64,000 nucleotides of DNA from CANMXU01 sp052030545 (GCF_052030545.1 NZ_JBPDIH010000006.1:124001-188000); one strand, 5' to 3'. Shown: positions 40,324 to 49,823, counted from the first letter of the stretch. The notes: generated by a model not told the origin, from the letters alone. A program made the numbers and translations.

Positions 40324-43300
40324 TTAGTTATTCACTTCTCGATAATAAATAATGCGGTCGTTTCCACGGTAAATACCAAAGTTAGCGGTTGCTGATGGGT
40401 TTTCATTGGGAGCATCGTCACTGTCTGCATCACTCCAATCATATTTTAACCAATCATAAATATCATAAATAACCGTCACTGAACCTTGCTTGCCAGCCGC
40501 AGGCGCTTTAACCGACAATTCGATTGCACCTGTAGTACCTGAAGCGACAAAACCTGACGCAGAATTAAGTTCGACTTCATCTTTATTTAACGTGCCCGTT
40601 TCTAAACTAATGTTATCGGCATTAAATGCGGTGCAGTTGTCATTAATATTAGTGATAAAGTTATTAGCACTATCAAAGTATTCCATGGTTAACGTTTGTG
40701 GCAAAGACGATGTTTCCGGGCCAAAGCTATTGGCTAATGTCGCACGGCCAAAACGCACTTCAACTGTATTACTCGCTATGCTGCTAAAACTCAGATCGGT
40801 TGTATTAGTTGGTGCCGTTGCTTTGACATAATCAGAGTCACTTATCGTATCGATTGGCATATCAAAGCTTGCATCAAATGGCGACACTTCACTTGCACTT
40901 GTGCGTGTATAGGTAAAATGGTGGCTATCAGGCAAGGTATAGATAAGCACGCCGCCTTCAGATATATGCTCGGCAACTAGACCCGCAGCTGAAACGTCAC
41001 TCTCTAACGCTAAGCCGTTAACGAGTGTTATCTCTGGCTCCGCTAAACTTATGGTATTGCGTGAATATGGAAAGTTAAGTAACTTAGCAAAATCACCAAT
41101 ATAGTTTTTTGTTATTTCATCAACAGCATTGTATGCAGTAATTCTTAATTTAGGTAAGTCTGTACTGGCATAACGAATACTGCCATCGCCATCCGTTAAT
41201 TGACCACTATAAACCCAGTTTTCTGCTAGACATTCACTTGAGTGGTTAGCAATAAGGCTGCCGTTATTTTCAATTTCTTGCACAAAATAGCTTGGATAAA
41301 ACCGCCCAAGCGATTGGGTATTACTTTCAATCGTACTGCCAAAATAATTGCTATCTTGCAGAGAAAGCTGTACTAAACCAACTTCACTATAATTTGCGCT
41401 AGTTGAGTTAATTTGTCCGCCGCCACTGATAAAATGACTTATAAGATCAGTCGCTTCAAAATCAGCGCCAATTTCAGCTGATTTTGTTACCCCAGTAACT
41501 AATGTTAAGTTGCCATCAGCGCTTTTACTACTAACGGGGGCAATACGCTCTACTTTTAATTCGGTACTCGCATTTGTATTAGGACTATAATTTGGCGTGA
41601 TTTCTCCACCTTGGCATTGCGCCTGAATATTCAGCTCAAAATCTTCACCAGCCACATGATTGGTACTAGCAGATGCACTATCGCCACTAACTGGCGAGCT
41701 AATGACAAACTCGGCTGGATAAAAGACCTTGTTTAAATACCCTCGACTCACCCCTGAAGCATTTCGCTCGCGAACTTCAAAGGTTAATTGCCCGGCGTCG
41801 TTATATTGAATCGGCACAGTGACTTCACCGCTGGCATCAAAGGTTAGTGTGCGGGTTTGCAACTGTCCAACGTTCAACATTGGCGAGCTGTTTAAGTTTG
41901 GTGTTAACGTGCCTAACGTTGGATTAGCGTAATAAAAGGCAACATCAAGCTGCTGCGAGCCAGTAAAGGCAGGTGCACAACTTACGCCATCGTCTGAAAG
42001 TTTTACCGCTTTAATCGTTAAGCTATCAACCGCACACGATTCAATATTGCCAGAGGTTGCTGTTTCTAAAACAAAACCCGCCTCACTAAACAGCAAATTA
42101 CAATCTTCACTAGCGCCAATAAAACACTTAAAGCTATTATCGTTGACTAAGCTCAAGGTTAAGTTTTCAGCGGTAAAATGGCTCAAATCAGTTTGAATTT
42201 CTCCCGTCACCGTCAACGACTTATCAACAGTACTGCCACTTGGCGTGGTATATCGAAAAGTGATATCAGTTGCAGTAGGATCTGTACTTGTACATGCGGC
42301 ATCGGCACAGGCTTTTATGGTAATGGGCTCTGCTAAGCAGGTTAATCCTTGACCATCATGATGAATTTCAAAATGATCGATAAGCACAATACAGGGGTGA
42401 GTTTCTTTGTAAATTTCATAAACGTTAATTGCTGACAGCGCCGAGTCAAAAACCTTAACCTCGTCAATTTTTCCATCATAATAGCGCCCCGGATACCCCT
42501 GATCTTGGCCAATTTGCAGTGGGTCGCTATTGAGTATTAAGTTACCTGTATATGATTCTTCCCCACGATTAACGCCATTTACATAGATAACTTGCTGACC
42601 ACTTTTATACGTTATCGCGATATGGTACCAATTGCCCGGCGTAATATTAGCGCCAGATGTACTGTATGCACCACTTTGCCACCACCAATTTATTTCACCG
42701 CTGGGGGTTAAATGAAACTCGTAATTTTCATCTTTTGATAAAATGGTCATTAAGCCAGATGACGGCAATCGGTCGGGGTTAATCCAAGTGGTTACTGTGA
42801 GTTCCGACTGAATATCTAAGGTTGCATTGTCAGAAACTTGCACATAATCGTTAACGCCGTCAAATTCGCCATAACGGCATGTACCGGGGTTTCCTGGTCG
42901 CGCAGGATCATCAAACAAGGTATTTACGCCGCCATAAGCACGGCCATTTAAACCACTGATTTCATCAATTACATCGTTAGCGCTACCCGACCAATTCCCC
43001 TCATCAAAGGCATAATAGGCAAGCGGCGTAATTTCGGCACAATCGTTACAACGAACGTTAATATTATCAACCGATATGCCAATATCATTATCGTAAGTGA
43101 GAATACCAATATCATTAAGCACAGGTTGCTCACTCGCGCTATATAGCAACGCGGTATCGTTGGCACAAACTGCAGTACCTTCGCTATTAACGACAACTTC
43201 TAAATTAAATGGGTCGTTAACATCAAAATCGCTTTTTGAGTCTAACAACGTCGCACTGCCATTGGCCATTTTCACTAGTTCTAAACGGCGATATTCCCCC

Positions 43301-44484
43301 GGAAATGATGAATTATTTGCATAAGAAGTGCCGTATTTGACCCAGCGCGCCAGATAATAATTTTCATCGTCTTGGTAACCAAAAATAATACCAAGGTCGT
43401 TGTTTGTGCCACTTTTGTTGGCAGTAAAATCGCCGTCTATCGCGTACTCGGTAACTGCTGTTTTATTTAATTGCGCCGCGGATAAATCGTAATGCACCAT
43501 GCCATATTCGTTATCACCGTTTGACGTTAACGAACCATTAATTTCAAGTTCGCCACCGCTTATTTGAAATTGAACCGCTTGGTTTTCACCATTTGAATTA
43601 GTAATTGAATCGCCGGGCCAGTTACTGACTGAGCGATTAAAATTTACTGCTCGCCATGTGCTGTCGACTTGGCTGAAATTATCACTAAAAGCGACAACAG
43701 GAAGATTTGCGGAACATGAAATAGGAATAGTTGGGCCGCCATCACACAGACCGTCAAAATTAGGTACAGTATCAACAAAAATAACGCGCGATTCCCTTAT
43801 TAAATCAATACTGCCTCTTGCATTTATCGCACCGGTAACTTCAGCAAAAGAGTTAACGAATATATTTTCTCGGCTATAAATAAAAGCTTTCACTTTAGCA
43901 TCTGATTGTATTGAAATATCATCTCGGGAAAACAGCAATAAATTGGACGCATCTCTATCACTATTGATAACAGCTTCAGTATTGACGTTAATATTACCTC
44001 GAACCAATATTTGCACGGTACCAGGCGAAGAAATGATAATTTCCGCCTGGTATCCAACAGAAAATGAACCACGAAAAGTATAGATGCCGGGGTCTAAAGT
44101 TAAAGTCGAATTTCTAGACATGTTTAAGTCATCGTAATCTCCGGGTGCTATCGACATAGATTGCTCAAACCCAACAGAAACGTCGGGACTGCGATTCACA
44201 AATGAATTAAAATTTATTTCCTCGGCAGCGGTAGGATTTTGTTGATTACTACAAGCAGTGGTATTACAACTCACACCGCCAGAGTAATCAATTAAGGGAC
44301 GTCTAGTTGCCAGAATATTATCTGGGCTGTTAATTATTCTGGCATCCCATCCAAAAGTAATCGTTGCGTCGCTGGCATTACTGCTATTTTGCACACCATC
44401 AGGAAAAACAGCCGAACACTCAGCCGCCAATACGTTAAATTGACTAAATAAAAGCGTGATAAGGATAAGTAATCGTTTCAACAC
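40324..44484 (-). CDS. mshQ: MSHA biogenesis protein MshQ, with LamG-like domain
   Basis: 1386 residues from a GTG at 44484 with AAGGAG seven bases ahead; the GTG overlaps the mshP TAG by one base. A signal peptide (about 1-20) precedes a strand-rich N-terminal region resembling a polymer-forming/right-handed beta-helix fold (about 80-230), a concanavalin/LamG-like domain (about 480-690, FDEGNWSGSAND, FDGVNDYVQV, TVTTWINPDRLPSSG, KIDEVKVFDSALS), and a long Cys-containing DUF6701-type C-terminal region characteristic of MshQ. It has no prepilin leader. It is the last gene of the pilus cluster and the largest; its role is poorly understood, and a surface or tip location is plausible. No intrinsic terminator found downstream. 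Confidence 0.88.
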   Translation of the reverse strand: MLKRLLILITLLFSQFNVLAAECSAVFPDGVQNSSNASDATITFGWDARIINSPDNILATRRPLIDYSGGVSCNTTACSNQQNPTAAEEINFNSFVNRSPDVSVGFEQSMSIAPGDYDDLNMSRNSTLTLDPGIYTFRGSFSVGYQAEIIISSPGTVQILVRGNINVNTEAVINSDRDASNLLLFSRDDISIQSDAKVKAFIYSRENIFVNSFAEVTGAINARGSIDLIRESRVIFVDTVPNFDGLCDGGPTIPISCSANLPVVAFSDNFSQVDSTWRAVNFNRSVSNWPGDSITNSNGENQAVQFQISGGELEINGSLTSNGDNEYGMVHYDLSAAQLNKTAVTEYAIDGDFTANKSGTNNDLGIIFGYQDDENYYLARWVKYGTSYANNSSFPGEYRRLELVKMANGSATLLDSKSDFDVNDPFNLEVVVNSEGTAVCANDTALLYSASEQPVLNDIGILTYDNDIGISVDNINVRCNDCAEITPLAYYAFDEGNWSGSANDVIDEISGLNGRAYGGVNTLFDDPARPGNPGTCRYGEFDGVNDYVQVSDNATLDIQSELTVTTWINPDRLPSSGLMTILSKDENYEFHLTPSGEINWWWQSGAYSTSGANITPGNWYHIAITYKSGQQVIYVNGVNRGEESYTGNLILNSDPLQIGQDQGYPGRYYDGKIDEVKVFDSALSAINVYEIYKETHPCIVLIDHFEIHHDGQGLTCLAEPITIKACADAACTSTDPTATDITFRYTTPSGSTVDKSLTVTGEIQTDLSHFTAENLTLSLVNDNSFKCFIGASEDCNLLFSEAGFVLETATSGNIESCAVDSLTIKAVKLSDDGVSCAPAFTGSQQLDVAFYYANPTLGTLTPNLNSSPMLNVGQLQTRTLTFDASGEVTVPIQYNDAGQLTFEVRERNASGVSRGYLNKVFYPAEFVISSPVSGDSASASTNHVAGEDFELNIQAQCQGGEITPNYSPNTNASTELKVERIAPVSSKSADGNLTLVTGVTKSAEIGADFEATDLISHFISGGGQINSTSANYSEVGLVQLSLQDSNYFGSTIESNTQSLGRFYPSYFVQEIENNGSLIANHSSECLAENWVYSGQLTDGDGSIRYASTDLPKLRITAYNAVDEITKNYIGDFAKLLNFPYSRNTISLAEPEITLVNGLALESDVSAAGLVAEHISEGGVLIYTLPDSHHFTYTRTSASEVSPFDASFDMPIDTISDSDYVKATAPTNTTDLSFSSIASNTVEVRFGRATLANSFGPETSSLPQTLTMEYFDSANNFITNINDNCTAFNADNISLETGTLNKDEVELNSASGFVASGTTGAIELSVKAPAAGKQGSVTVIYDIYDWLKYDWSDADSDDAPNENPSATANFGIYRGNDRIIYYREVNN

Positions 44485-44972
44485 TATAGACTCCTTGCTT
44501 CTACTTGCACGCGTCGAGTGCTTAGCACCACGCCATCGCTGTCAACATTGCCAATGCCGCAATGTCCGGTGCTGGTAATTCGGTAATAATTAACTTCGCC
44601 CTCACCTGCATCATGATTGGCGTAGTTATTACAAGACGTTACTGCTCGACAATTATTAAGCCCAGAGACATTGCTAAAATTATCATAAGAGGTTGAGGAG
44701 TTGCACGCGGAAATCGCGCCATTTAACGGAAACAATTTGGTTAATTCCGCTTCAGCGCCAGCTTTTGCCGCCATCAGCGCACGTGTGCCTAAAACTTCTT
44801 GCGCGATCCCTTCACTGCTAGTCGATAGCACTTTTACCAAAGCGGTACCTAATAACATTAAAACCACCATAATAAAGATCGCCATTAACAGCGCACTACC
44901 TTGTTGCTTTTTAGAAGCAGTTGATAAGTATGTATTGGCTGTTGTTGCTTGCTGCATGGTTAAATTATCCAT
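44484..44972 (-). CDS. mshP: MSHA biogenesis protein MshP (minor pseudopilin-like)
   Basis: 162 residues from the ATG at 44972; an in-frame TTG at 44984 and an ATG at 44957 are alternatives. A hydrophobic segment (about 27-47, GSALLMAIFIMVVLMLLGTAL) follows a KKQQG leader, similar to PilX-type minor pilins, with two pairs of Cys in the globular part. PilX-like proteins prime assembly of type IV pili with mshO, mshD and mshC products. It sits 12 bases after mshO. Confidence 0.85.
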   Translation of the reverse strand: MDNLTMQQATTANTYLSTASKKQQGSALLMAIFIMVVLMLLGTALVKVLSTSSEGIAQEVLGTRALMAAKAGAEAELTKLFPLNGAISACNSSTSYDNFSNVSGLNNCRAVTSCNNYANHDAGEGEVNYYRITSTGHCGIGNVDSDGVVLSTRRVQVEARSL

Positions 44973-44984
44973 AAATATCGTCAA

Positions 44985-45812
44985 TTAAGGTAAATTGCTA
45001 ATATGAATTTGATTTTCAAAGACAATGTTTTCATCGTCACGGCTAAATTGCAGACGTACCTGAACGATAGCATTTCTTCGCAGTGTCGGCGTTTCAATAA
45101 GGAATACGGAAAAGCTATCGTTATCGGTTAAATTTTCCGCCATTAGCACATCAGGTAAAGGCGCATCGCCAAACGCTTGCACAGTGCGCCACATACTCGT
45201 ACCATTTTGGCAGTATTTAACGCTTTCTCTGGCAAAATACATGCGCTGTACAGGTGAATGTTCAGGAAAGCTATCGCTAGTAGATAAAGTAACGGCTTGT
45301 ACAAATTCATCAGCACTATTTGCAATACTGTCAAAGGCTATTCTTCGCTCACTCGTACTATTTAATATACTGTCATCTAACGGGTAAACAATTGCCTCTA
45401 GGTTATCGCAGCCTGATGCTGAACAGGTAAAATCATCATTACCATTATAAGTAAACTCGATCACGGTAAAAACATTTGCCGCGGGTTCAGGCGGCACAGG
45501 AATATCAACATAATTGGTACTTGCAGCGATAGGTAAAAACTCTATACAGTTACCGCTTTCGGTTACTTTAATACTATTTGGCACGGCATTACGTATTTCA
45601 CGGTTAAGCCGCTCAACCACAAAACGCGCGCTGGAGATAAGTTCATCACGACTAGTCACATTCGAATACGTTTGCGTCGCTAGCCCCATAAAACTGCTTA
45701 CCCCAACCGCCATAACGCCCAGTAAAATCATGACCATGACTAATTCAATTAAGGTAACACCTGCCATTTTATGCGGCAGTTTTTGAGTTATGTGCGGGTT
45801 ATAACGTGCCAT
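44985..45812 (-). CDS. mshO: MSHA minor pilin MshO
   Basis: 275 residues with a prepilin leader: MAGVTLIELVMVMILLGVM, where cleavage follows Gly before the hydrophobic N-terminal helix and Glu+5 is present. The globular part resembles GspJ/PilW minor pilins. Overlaps mshD by one base at the start. Presumed part of the pilus tip/initiation complex. Confidence 0.9.
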   Translation of the reverse strand: MARYNPHITQKLPHKMAGVTLIELVMVMILLGVMAVGVSSFMGLATQTYSNVTSRDELISSARFVVERLNREIRNAVPNSIKVTESGNCIEFLPIAASTNYVDIPVPPEPAANVFTVIEFTYNGNDDFTCSASGCDNLEAIVYPLDDSILNSTSERRIAFDSIANSADEFVQAVTLSTSDSFPEHSPVQRMYFARESVKYCQNGTSMWRTVQAFGDAPLPDVLMAENLTDNDSFSVFLIETPTLRRNAIVQVRLQFSRDDENIVFENQIHISNLP

Positions 45813-46348
45813 TAATAATTGCCCTTATAACTGGTAAAGGCAATTTCTGTACCTAACGGCGTGGTTACCGATACGGTAATGCGCTTTGCTAAGGTATTAT
45901 TAATACCTAGCTCAGCACCGCCATAAGCTACATTTACCGACAAGGTAAAAGTATTATAACTGCCGTCTAAACCAGACTCGGTGGCAGTAACAAGATCTTG
46001 ATAGCCATTATAATCGTCAACATCGTCAAAATTGGCGCGACTTTCGCCATCATCACTAATACCTGCACAATTATTACTACCGTCAGCAGGCTCGCCGCAG
46101 CGCACCAAACCGCCCGCATGATCTGAATTTTCATCAAACGCTTTCGCTAATATTTCATCCATTAAACCTTGTGCTAATTCCGCAGCTTTTATTTGATGAA
46201 TTTGATCAGCGCTGTGCTCTTCTGTTGGGTTAATTAAGGTAGAAACTACTGCTAATGAAATCGACAAAACCACAATGCCTATAATCACTTCAATTAAGGT
46301 AAAACCTTTATGCTGGCTCATATTTTTTAATGGGGTTTTATAAGGCAT
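45812..46348 (-). CDS. mshD: MSHA minor pilin MshD
   Basis: 178 residues from the ATG at 46348, supported by GAGGGG about six bases ahead and overlapping mshC by 11 bases. Prepilin motif HKGFTLIEVIIGIVVLSISLAVVST with Glu+5; the globular part resembles GspI/PilV. A shorter start at MSQHKGFTLIE (46321) has no ribosome-binding site. Confidence 0.9.
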   Translation of the reverse strand: MPYKTPLKNMSQHKGFTLIEVIIGIVVLSISLAVVSTLINPTEEHSADQIHQIKAAELAQGLMDEILAKAFDENSDHAGGLVRCGEPADGSNNCAGISDDGESRANFDDVDDYNGYQDLVTATESGLDGSYNTFTLSVNVAYGGAELGINNTLAKRITVSVTTPLGTEIAFTSYKGNY

Positions 46349-46787
46349 GAATATACCCCTCACTTTCGATACCGACTTGAACTAGATCGCCGTTATCGCC
46401 GGTGATGGTGATAACACAACCTTTAGAGCAACTTGGTATGCCCCAACTATTAAACGAGATGATATTATCGGTAGGGCTAAGTGTGACTGAACTATCTGCA
46501 AGGTTAAGGGCGGTGGCATCGGTTCTAAAGCCACTACAGTTGGTACCGTATTGTTTGGCATCGATACGCTGTATATGACAATAAGTATCGCCACTTGCTA
46601 AGGCATGCGTTTGTTGCATTGCCCGCTGCTGAGTTAAACGCAATGCCGATATAAGTTGCGCACGCACAGTATAAACTTCAAAGTCGCTACTGCCTGAAAA
46701 TTTAGGCACAATGGCAACCGAAAGAATTCCAAGAAGAATAATCACGGAAACAAGTTCAATTATAGTAAAGCCACTTTGTTTATTCAT
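46338..46787 (-). CDS. mshC: MSHA minor pilin MshC
   Basis: 149 residues from the ATG at 46787. A typical short prepilin leader (MNKQSG) precedes FTIIELVSVIILLGILSVAIVPKF, with Glu+5 and the GspH-like globular domain. First gene of the mshCDOPQ minus-strand segment; upstream is a 151-base divergent region shared with the oligosaccharyltransferase gene, carrying an inverted repeat. Confidence 0.9.
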   Translation of the reverse strand: MNKQSGFTIIELVSVIILLGILSVAIVPKFSGSSDFEVYTVRAQLISALRLTQQRAMQQTHALASGDTYCHIQRIDAKQYGTNCSGFRTDATALNLADSSVTLSPTDNIISFNSWGIPSCSKGCVITITGDNGDLVQVGIESEGYIHAL

Positions 46788-46883
46788 ACGCGCTACAACA
46801 ACTAATTCTTTAATTACCAAGGTAAAATTCAGTTAATGTCTGTTAAGATACTTTACAATATTTTACAACCAAATAATAAGCTA

Positions 46884-46908
46884 TTGTTAACTAATTCGCT
46901 GTTAACAA
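46884..46908. promoter_or_regulatory. Inverted-repeat candidate operator between mshC and the oligosaccharyltransferase gene
   Basis: TTGTTAAC (46884-46891) and GTTAACAA (46901-46908) are perfect arms with a nine-base spacer, centre-to-centre 17 bases, the geometry of a homodimeric regulator site. Also nearby is a direct repeat TTTACAA (46852-46858 and 46862-46868). It lies between the divergent starts at 46787 and 46939. Binding protein unknown. Confidence 0.5.
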
Positions 46909-46938
46909 ATAATTTTTATTTCAACTTACGAGCTAACT

Positions 46939-48633
46939 TTGTCTTTATATTCAACTTTTAAAGTGTTTTTATGCCTTTATTTTCTAGTCGGTATGCATAT
47001 TATTTTTGATACCCCTGGCGGCGTAGGATTGTATTTATCGTTTAATACTATCGCTTGGCTGTTTGTGGTGGTGTTGATATCGCTTGGGCTATGGCAAATA
47101 AGCCAAAATAGAAAAGTCTATTATTCAAAAATGCTGATATGGATTGCTGTTGGTTATATTTGTTTAGTTATTCCGGCATTTTATCCATTTGAATTTACCG
47201 ATCATGCCATTCCTCGGCTACTGGCACTAACCGCCGGTTTGCTGTTTTTATTTTGTTTATATCAATTTAAAGTGAGTCAACAAGACACTTTTACCTTGCT
47301 GTTAATTATTTTAATCGCAGTAGCCATTGAAGCGGTATTTGGTCTTATTCAATTTCTGATATTAGAAGAAGGCGATTGGGGCGGATATAAAATAGGTATT
47401 AGCAGACCGCATGGAGTATTTCTTCAGCCCAATGTTATGGCAAGTTTTATGGCAACAGGCTTAGCCATTGCGCTTTATTTATCGGTAAATTTAGCCAAGT
47501 TCAAACAGCAGAAATTACTGAGTTATTTTATTCTTTTTAGCCTGATCTCCACCAGTTTTTTATTGGTATTGCTGCAATCGCGCACCGGGCAACTGGCGGC
47601 ATTTACCTTGTTAATTTTAATGTCTGGCTATTTATACCAAAAAAATAAACGCCAGCTAATGGTCAACACCCTTGCTATTAGCTGCGCGGTAATTGTTGGC
47701 ATTGTTACCTTAACGAGTTCGATATTACCGCAACGTGGCAGCGATATTTATCAAAGCGCCGGGGCAAGAAGTGAAATTTATGCAGTAGGACTGGATATGA
47801 TCAAAACCAAACCTATTATTGGCTTTGGTTATGGCGGTTTTGAACGCAGCTTTGTTGATCATTTTAATCTTTATGCCAAGCAGCACCCTAATGAGGTCGG
47901 CAATACCATTGAGCGACTCAGTCATCCGCACAATGAAGTACTTTTTTGGCTAATTGAAGGTGGCGTAGTCGCCCTACTTGGCATTTTATGTTTTGCCATT
48001 GGTTATTTATTGGTATTAACTAAGCTCGCAACTCATAAAGCGCTAGCGTTGGCGGCATTAATTCTACCCATATTTTTACATAGCTTGCTGGAATTTCCTT
48101 TTTATAGCTCGGTAAGTCACTGGCTCATTTTTATTATCATGCTGTGGCTGGCAGACAATAGCGCAAATGGTAAAACCAATATTAATTCGCAACAAGAACG
48201 CGGCTTTGCAACTTGGCCTTGGCTAAGCTGCGAAAAAACCTTTGTTATTCGTTTTTTTGCCGTGCTAAGCCCAGTTATTTTTGTGCCGTTTTTATTAACC
48301 ACCATTCATACCGCCAATATTTTAGTTGAGCATGAAAAAAGCGGGTTTCAAGATGTTGAAAAGCTTGAACACATCGTTAATCCAATTGCTTGGCAAGGAA
48401 GGTTAGAGGCTGCGGTTTATGCGCATATTTTAATTGCTGCAGTTCAGGAAAAGGATCCAAGCAAATTAGAAAGTTATATTGAATGGGGATTAAAGCGTAT
48501 TAGGCATAAACCTAGAGTTAATATCTATAAAAATTTACTTATGGCGATGGCAGTATTAGATCAGCATCAAAACTATAAAACGCTATTGATAGAAGCTAAA
48601 AACACCTTTCCACATATAGAAAAATGGAGCTAA
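46939..48633 (+). CDS. PglL-type O-oligosaccharyltransferase (Wzy/WaaL-family membrane protein)
   Basis: 564 residues. About 12 membrane helices, with the Wzy_C features: QPNVMASFMATGLAIALYL, then LLQSRTGQLAAF, FGYGGFERSF, and the periplasmic HPHNEVLFWLIEGG motif including the His-Asn-Glu typical of PglL/PilO enzymes. The remaining C-terminal soluble part (about 430-564, DUF/Wzy_C_2-like) is helical. PglL transfers undecaprenyl-linked glycan to Ser/Thr of pilins in the periplasm. Starts at a TTG (weak ribosome-binding site), chosen because the frame there opens directly with TM1; an ATG at 46993 would truncate TM1. The only plus-strand gene within the MSHA cluster; convergent with mshA across a shared terminator. 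Confidence 0.85.
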   Translation: MSLYSTFKVFLCLYFLVGMHIIFDTPGGVGLYLSFNTIAWLFVVVLISLGLWQISQNRKVYYSKMLIWIAVGYICLVIPAFYPFEFTDHAIPRLLALTAGLLFLFCLYQFKVSQQDTFTLLLIILIAVAIEAVFGLIQFLILEEGDWGGYKIGISRPHGVFLQPNVMASFMATGLAIALYLSVNLAKFKQQKLLSYFILFSLISTSFLLVLLQSRTGQLAAFTLLILMSGYLYQKNKRQLMVNTLAISCAVIVGIVTLTSSILPQRGSDIYQSAGARSEIYAVGLDMIKTKPIIGFGYGGFERSFVDHFNLYAKQHPNEVGNTIERLSHPHNEVLFWLIEGGVVALLGILCFAIGYLLVLTKLATHKALALAALILPIFLHSLLEFPFYSSVSHWLIFIIMLWLADNSANGKTNINSQQERGFATWPWLSCEKTFVIRFFAVLSPVIFVPFLLTTIHTANILVEHEKSGFQDVEKLEHIVNPIAWQGRLEAAVYAHILIAAVQEKDPSKLESYIEWGLKRIRHKPRVNIYKNLLMAMAVLDQHQNYKTLLIEAKNTFPHIEKWS

Positions 48634-48667
48634 CCTTTTTATCTAAAGTCTTAGCGGGTAAAATTTA

Positions 48668-48704
48668 GATATAAAAAAACCGAGTAAACTCGGTCTTTTT
48701 ATAT
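48668..48704. terminator. Bidirectional terminator between the oligosaccharyltransferase gene and mshA
   Basis: Nested stem GATATAAAAA + ACCGAG (48679-48684) / CTCGGT (48689-48694) + TTTTTATATC around a TAAA loop, with A/T runs on both sides, so it can end both convergent transcripts. Confidence 0.9.
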
Positions 48705-48718
48705 CTATTATGAATTAC

Positions 48719-49177
48719 TTAACATTTATCAACATCGCTAACAATTGAAGGTCTTGTTTCTGTATCGCTAACGTTATTCGTATATGTAACTAAACACTCT
48801 GTGCCATCTTCTGCTTGAACATGAGTAAATGTTGCCACTGTACTACTTGGGTTAGACACACTAATATCATCATCTAGTTCCAGTAGGCTTGCAATAGAAC
48901 CTGCTGTGGGCCAACCATATCGTAAATCGATGCTTGCTCCAGCAACACTGATAGCGTCACCTGATTCAGCTAAATCACCACCAATTAAAGCTTTTGCATG
49001 AGCCATATCCGTAGCAGAATTAATAGAGCCTCTTACAGCTTCAACGACTGAACTTTTCGCATCACCCGTTAAGTCAATAAACTTAGGCGCGGCAGTGGCT
49101 GCTAAAATACCTAAAATCACAATAACTATCACTAACTCGATTAGTGTAAAACCTTGTTGCGTTTTCATGTTGTGCAT
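48719..49177 (-). CDS. mshA: MSHA major pilin MshA
   Basis: 152 residues from the ATG at 49177 (AGGGGAA five bases ahead). Prepilin leader ends at Gly in QQGFTLIELVIVIVILGILAATAAPKFIDL, with Phe+1 and Glu+5; the hydrophobic helix ends about residue 33. Two C-terminal cysteines (in TECLV and VDKC) can form the D-loop disulfide of type IVa pilins. It is the main structural subunit of the mannose-sensitive hemagglutinin pilus. Short and without obvious Ser/Thr-rich tail, so glycosylation sites cannot be assigned. Confidence 0.9.
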   Translation of the reverse strand: MHNMKTQQGFTLIELVIVIVILGILAATAAPKFIDLTGDAKSSVVEAVRGSINSATDMAHAKALIGGDLAESGDAISVAGASIDLRYGWPTAGSIASLLELDDDISVSNPSSTVATFTHVQAEDGTECLVTYTNNVSDTETRPSIVSDVDKC

Positions 49178-49214
49178 TATATTCCCCTAAAAAATAAAAC
49201 TTTAAAATTTAATA

Positions 49215-49823
49215 TTAATTTTGTACGTAAACAATCACTGAGCTTGTTGCTGGCTGATAAGTAAAGCTGTTGCCAACATCTGTCGCATTGCTTGGATTAA
49301 TGTATAAGCCGCTACCGTCACGATTAAGTGATTCTTTTAAGTAATAGTGGCATAAGGTATCAGCACTATCGCCTGACTTACTGGCAAAATAACTCATTGA
49401 GCTTTCCGCGTTTAAAGTATCAATATCGTCGGTTAACTCTGGTGGTTGCTGTAAAATGTTATTCCACACTTCTAAACAGTTTTGCGAAGTAAAGCTTCCG
49501 CCTAACACAGCACCGTTATTTAAACCAACAACATAACCTGGACGAATACCGTCGGTAATATTTTCGGTTGTTAGTAATAGTTGAGTACCGTCGTAACTGA
49601 CACTATTACGGTCGCTGTCGTCTTGAGGTCGACCTTCAGCTTCCCATTGCGCTCTAACTAAAGAAACGCCGGTGGCAAAGCCGCCCGCCATGCCTTCAAT
49701 ATTGGCTTGTTTTGCTTGGTCTGTTAAATCCAAAAACTTTGGAATTGCTGTTACCGCAAGGAAACCTAAAATAACAACAACAATAACCAGTTCTATGATG
49801 GTAAAACCTGATTGCTTTTTCAT
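49215..49823 (-). CDS. mshB: MSHA pilin protein MshB
   Basis: 202 residues, prepilin leader KKQSGFTIIELVIVVVILGFLAVTAIPKFLDLTDQAKQ with Glu+5, then the FATGVSLVRAQWEAEGRP segment that marks MshB. Two cysteines (in SQNCLEV and TLCHYYL) could form a disulfide. Encoded 37 bases upstream of mshA and probably cotranscribed with it from the predicted promoter at 49854-49883. Presumed minor pilin. Confidence 0.9.
   Translation of the reverse strand: MKKQSGFTIIELVIVVVILGFLAVTAIPKFLDLTDQAKQANIEGMAGGFATGVSLVRAQWEAEGRPQDDSDRNSVSYDGTQLLLTTENITDGIRPGYVVGLNNGAVLGGSFTSQNCLEVWNNILQQPPELTDDIDTLNAESSMSYFASKSGDSADTLCHYYLKESLNRDGSGLYINPSNATDVGNSFTYQPATSSVIVYVQN

Noticed and set aside
46939..48633. O-antigen ligase (WaaL) or polymerase as the product
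   Set aside because: No LPS core or O-antigen genes adjoin it; the position inside a pilus cluster and the HPHNEVLFW motif favour the PglL type, though the reading is not exclusive.
49215..49823. mshB as a duplicated mshA
   Set aside because: It is longer and has the MshB-specific RAQWEAEGRP segment; the mshF-mshB-mshA order is standard, so it is a distinct ancestral subunit.
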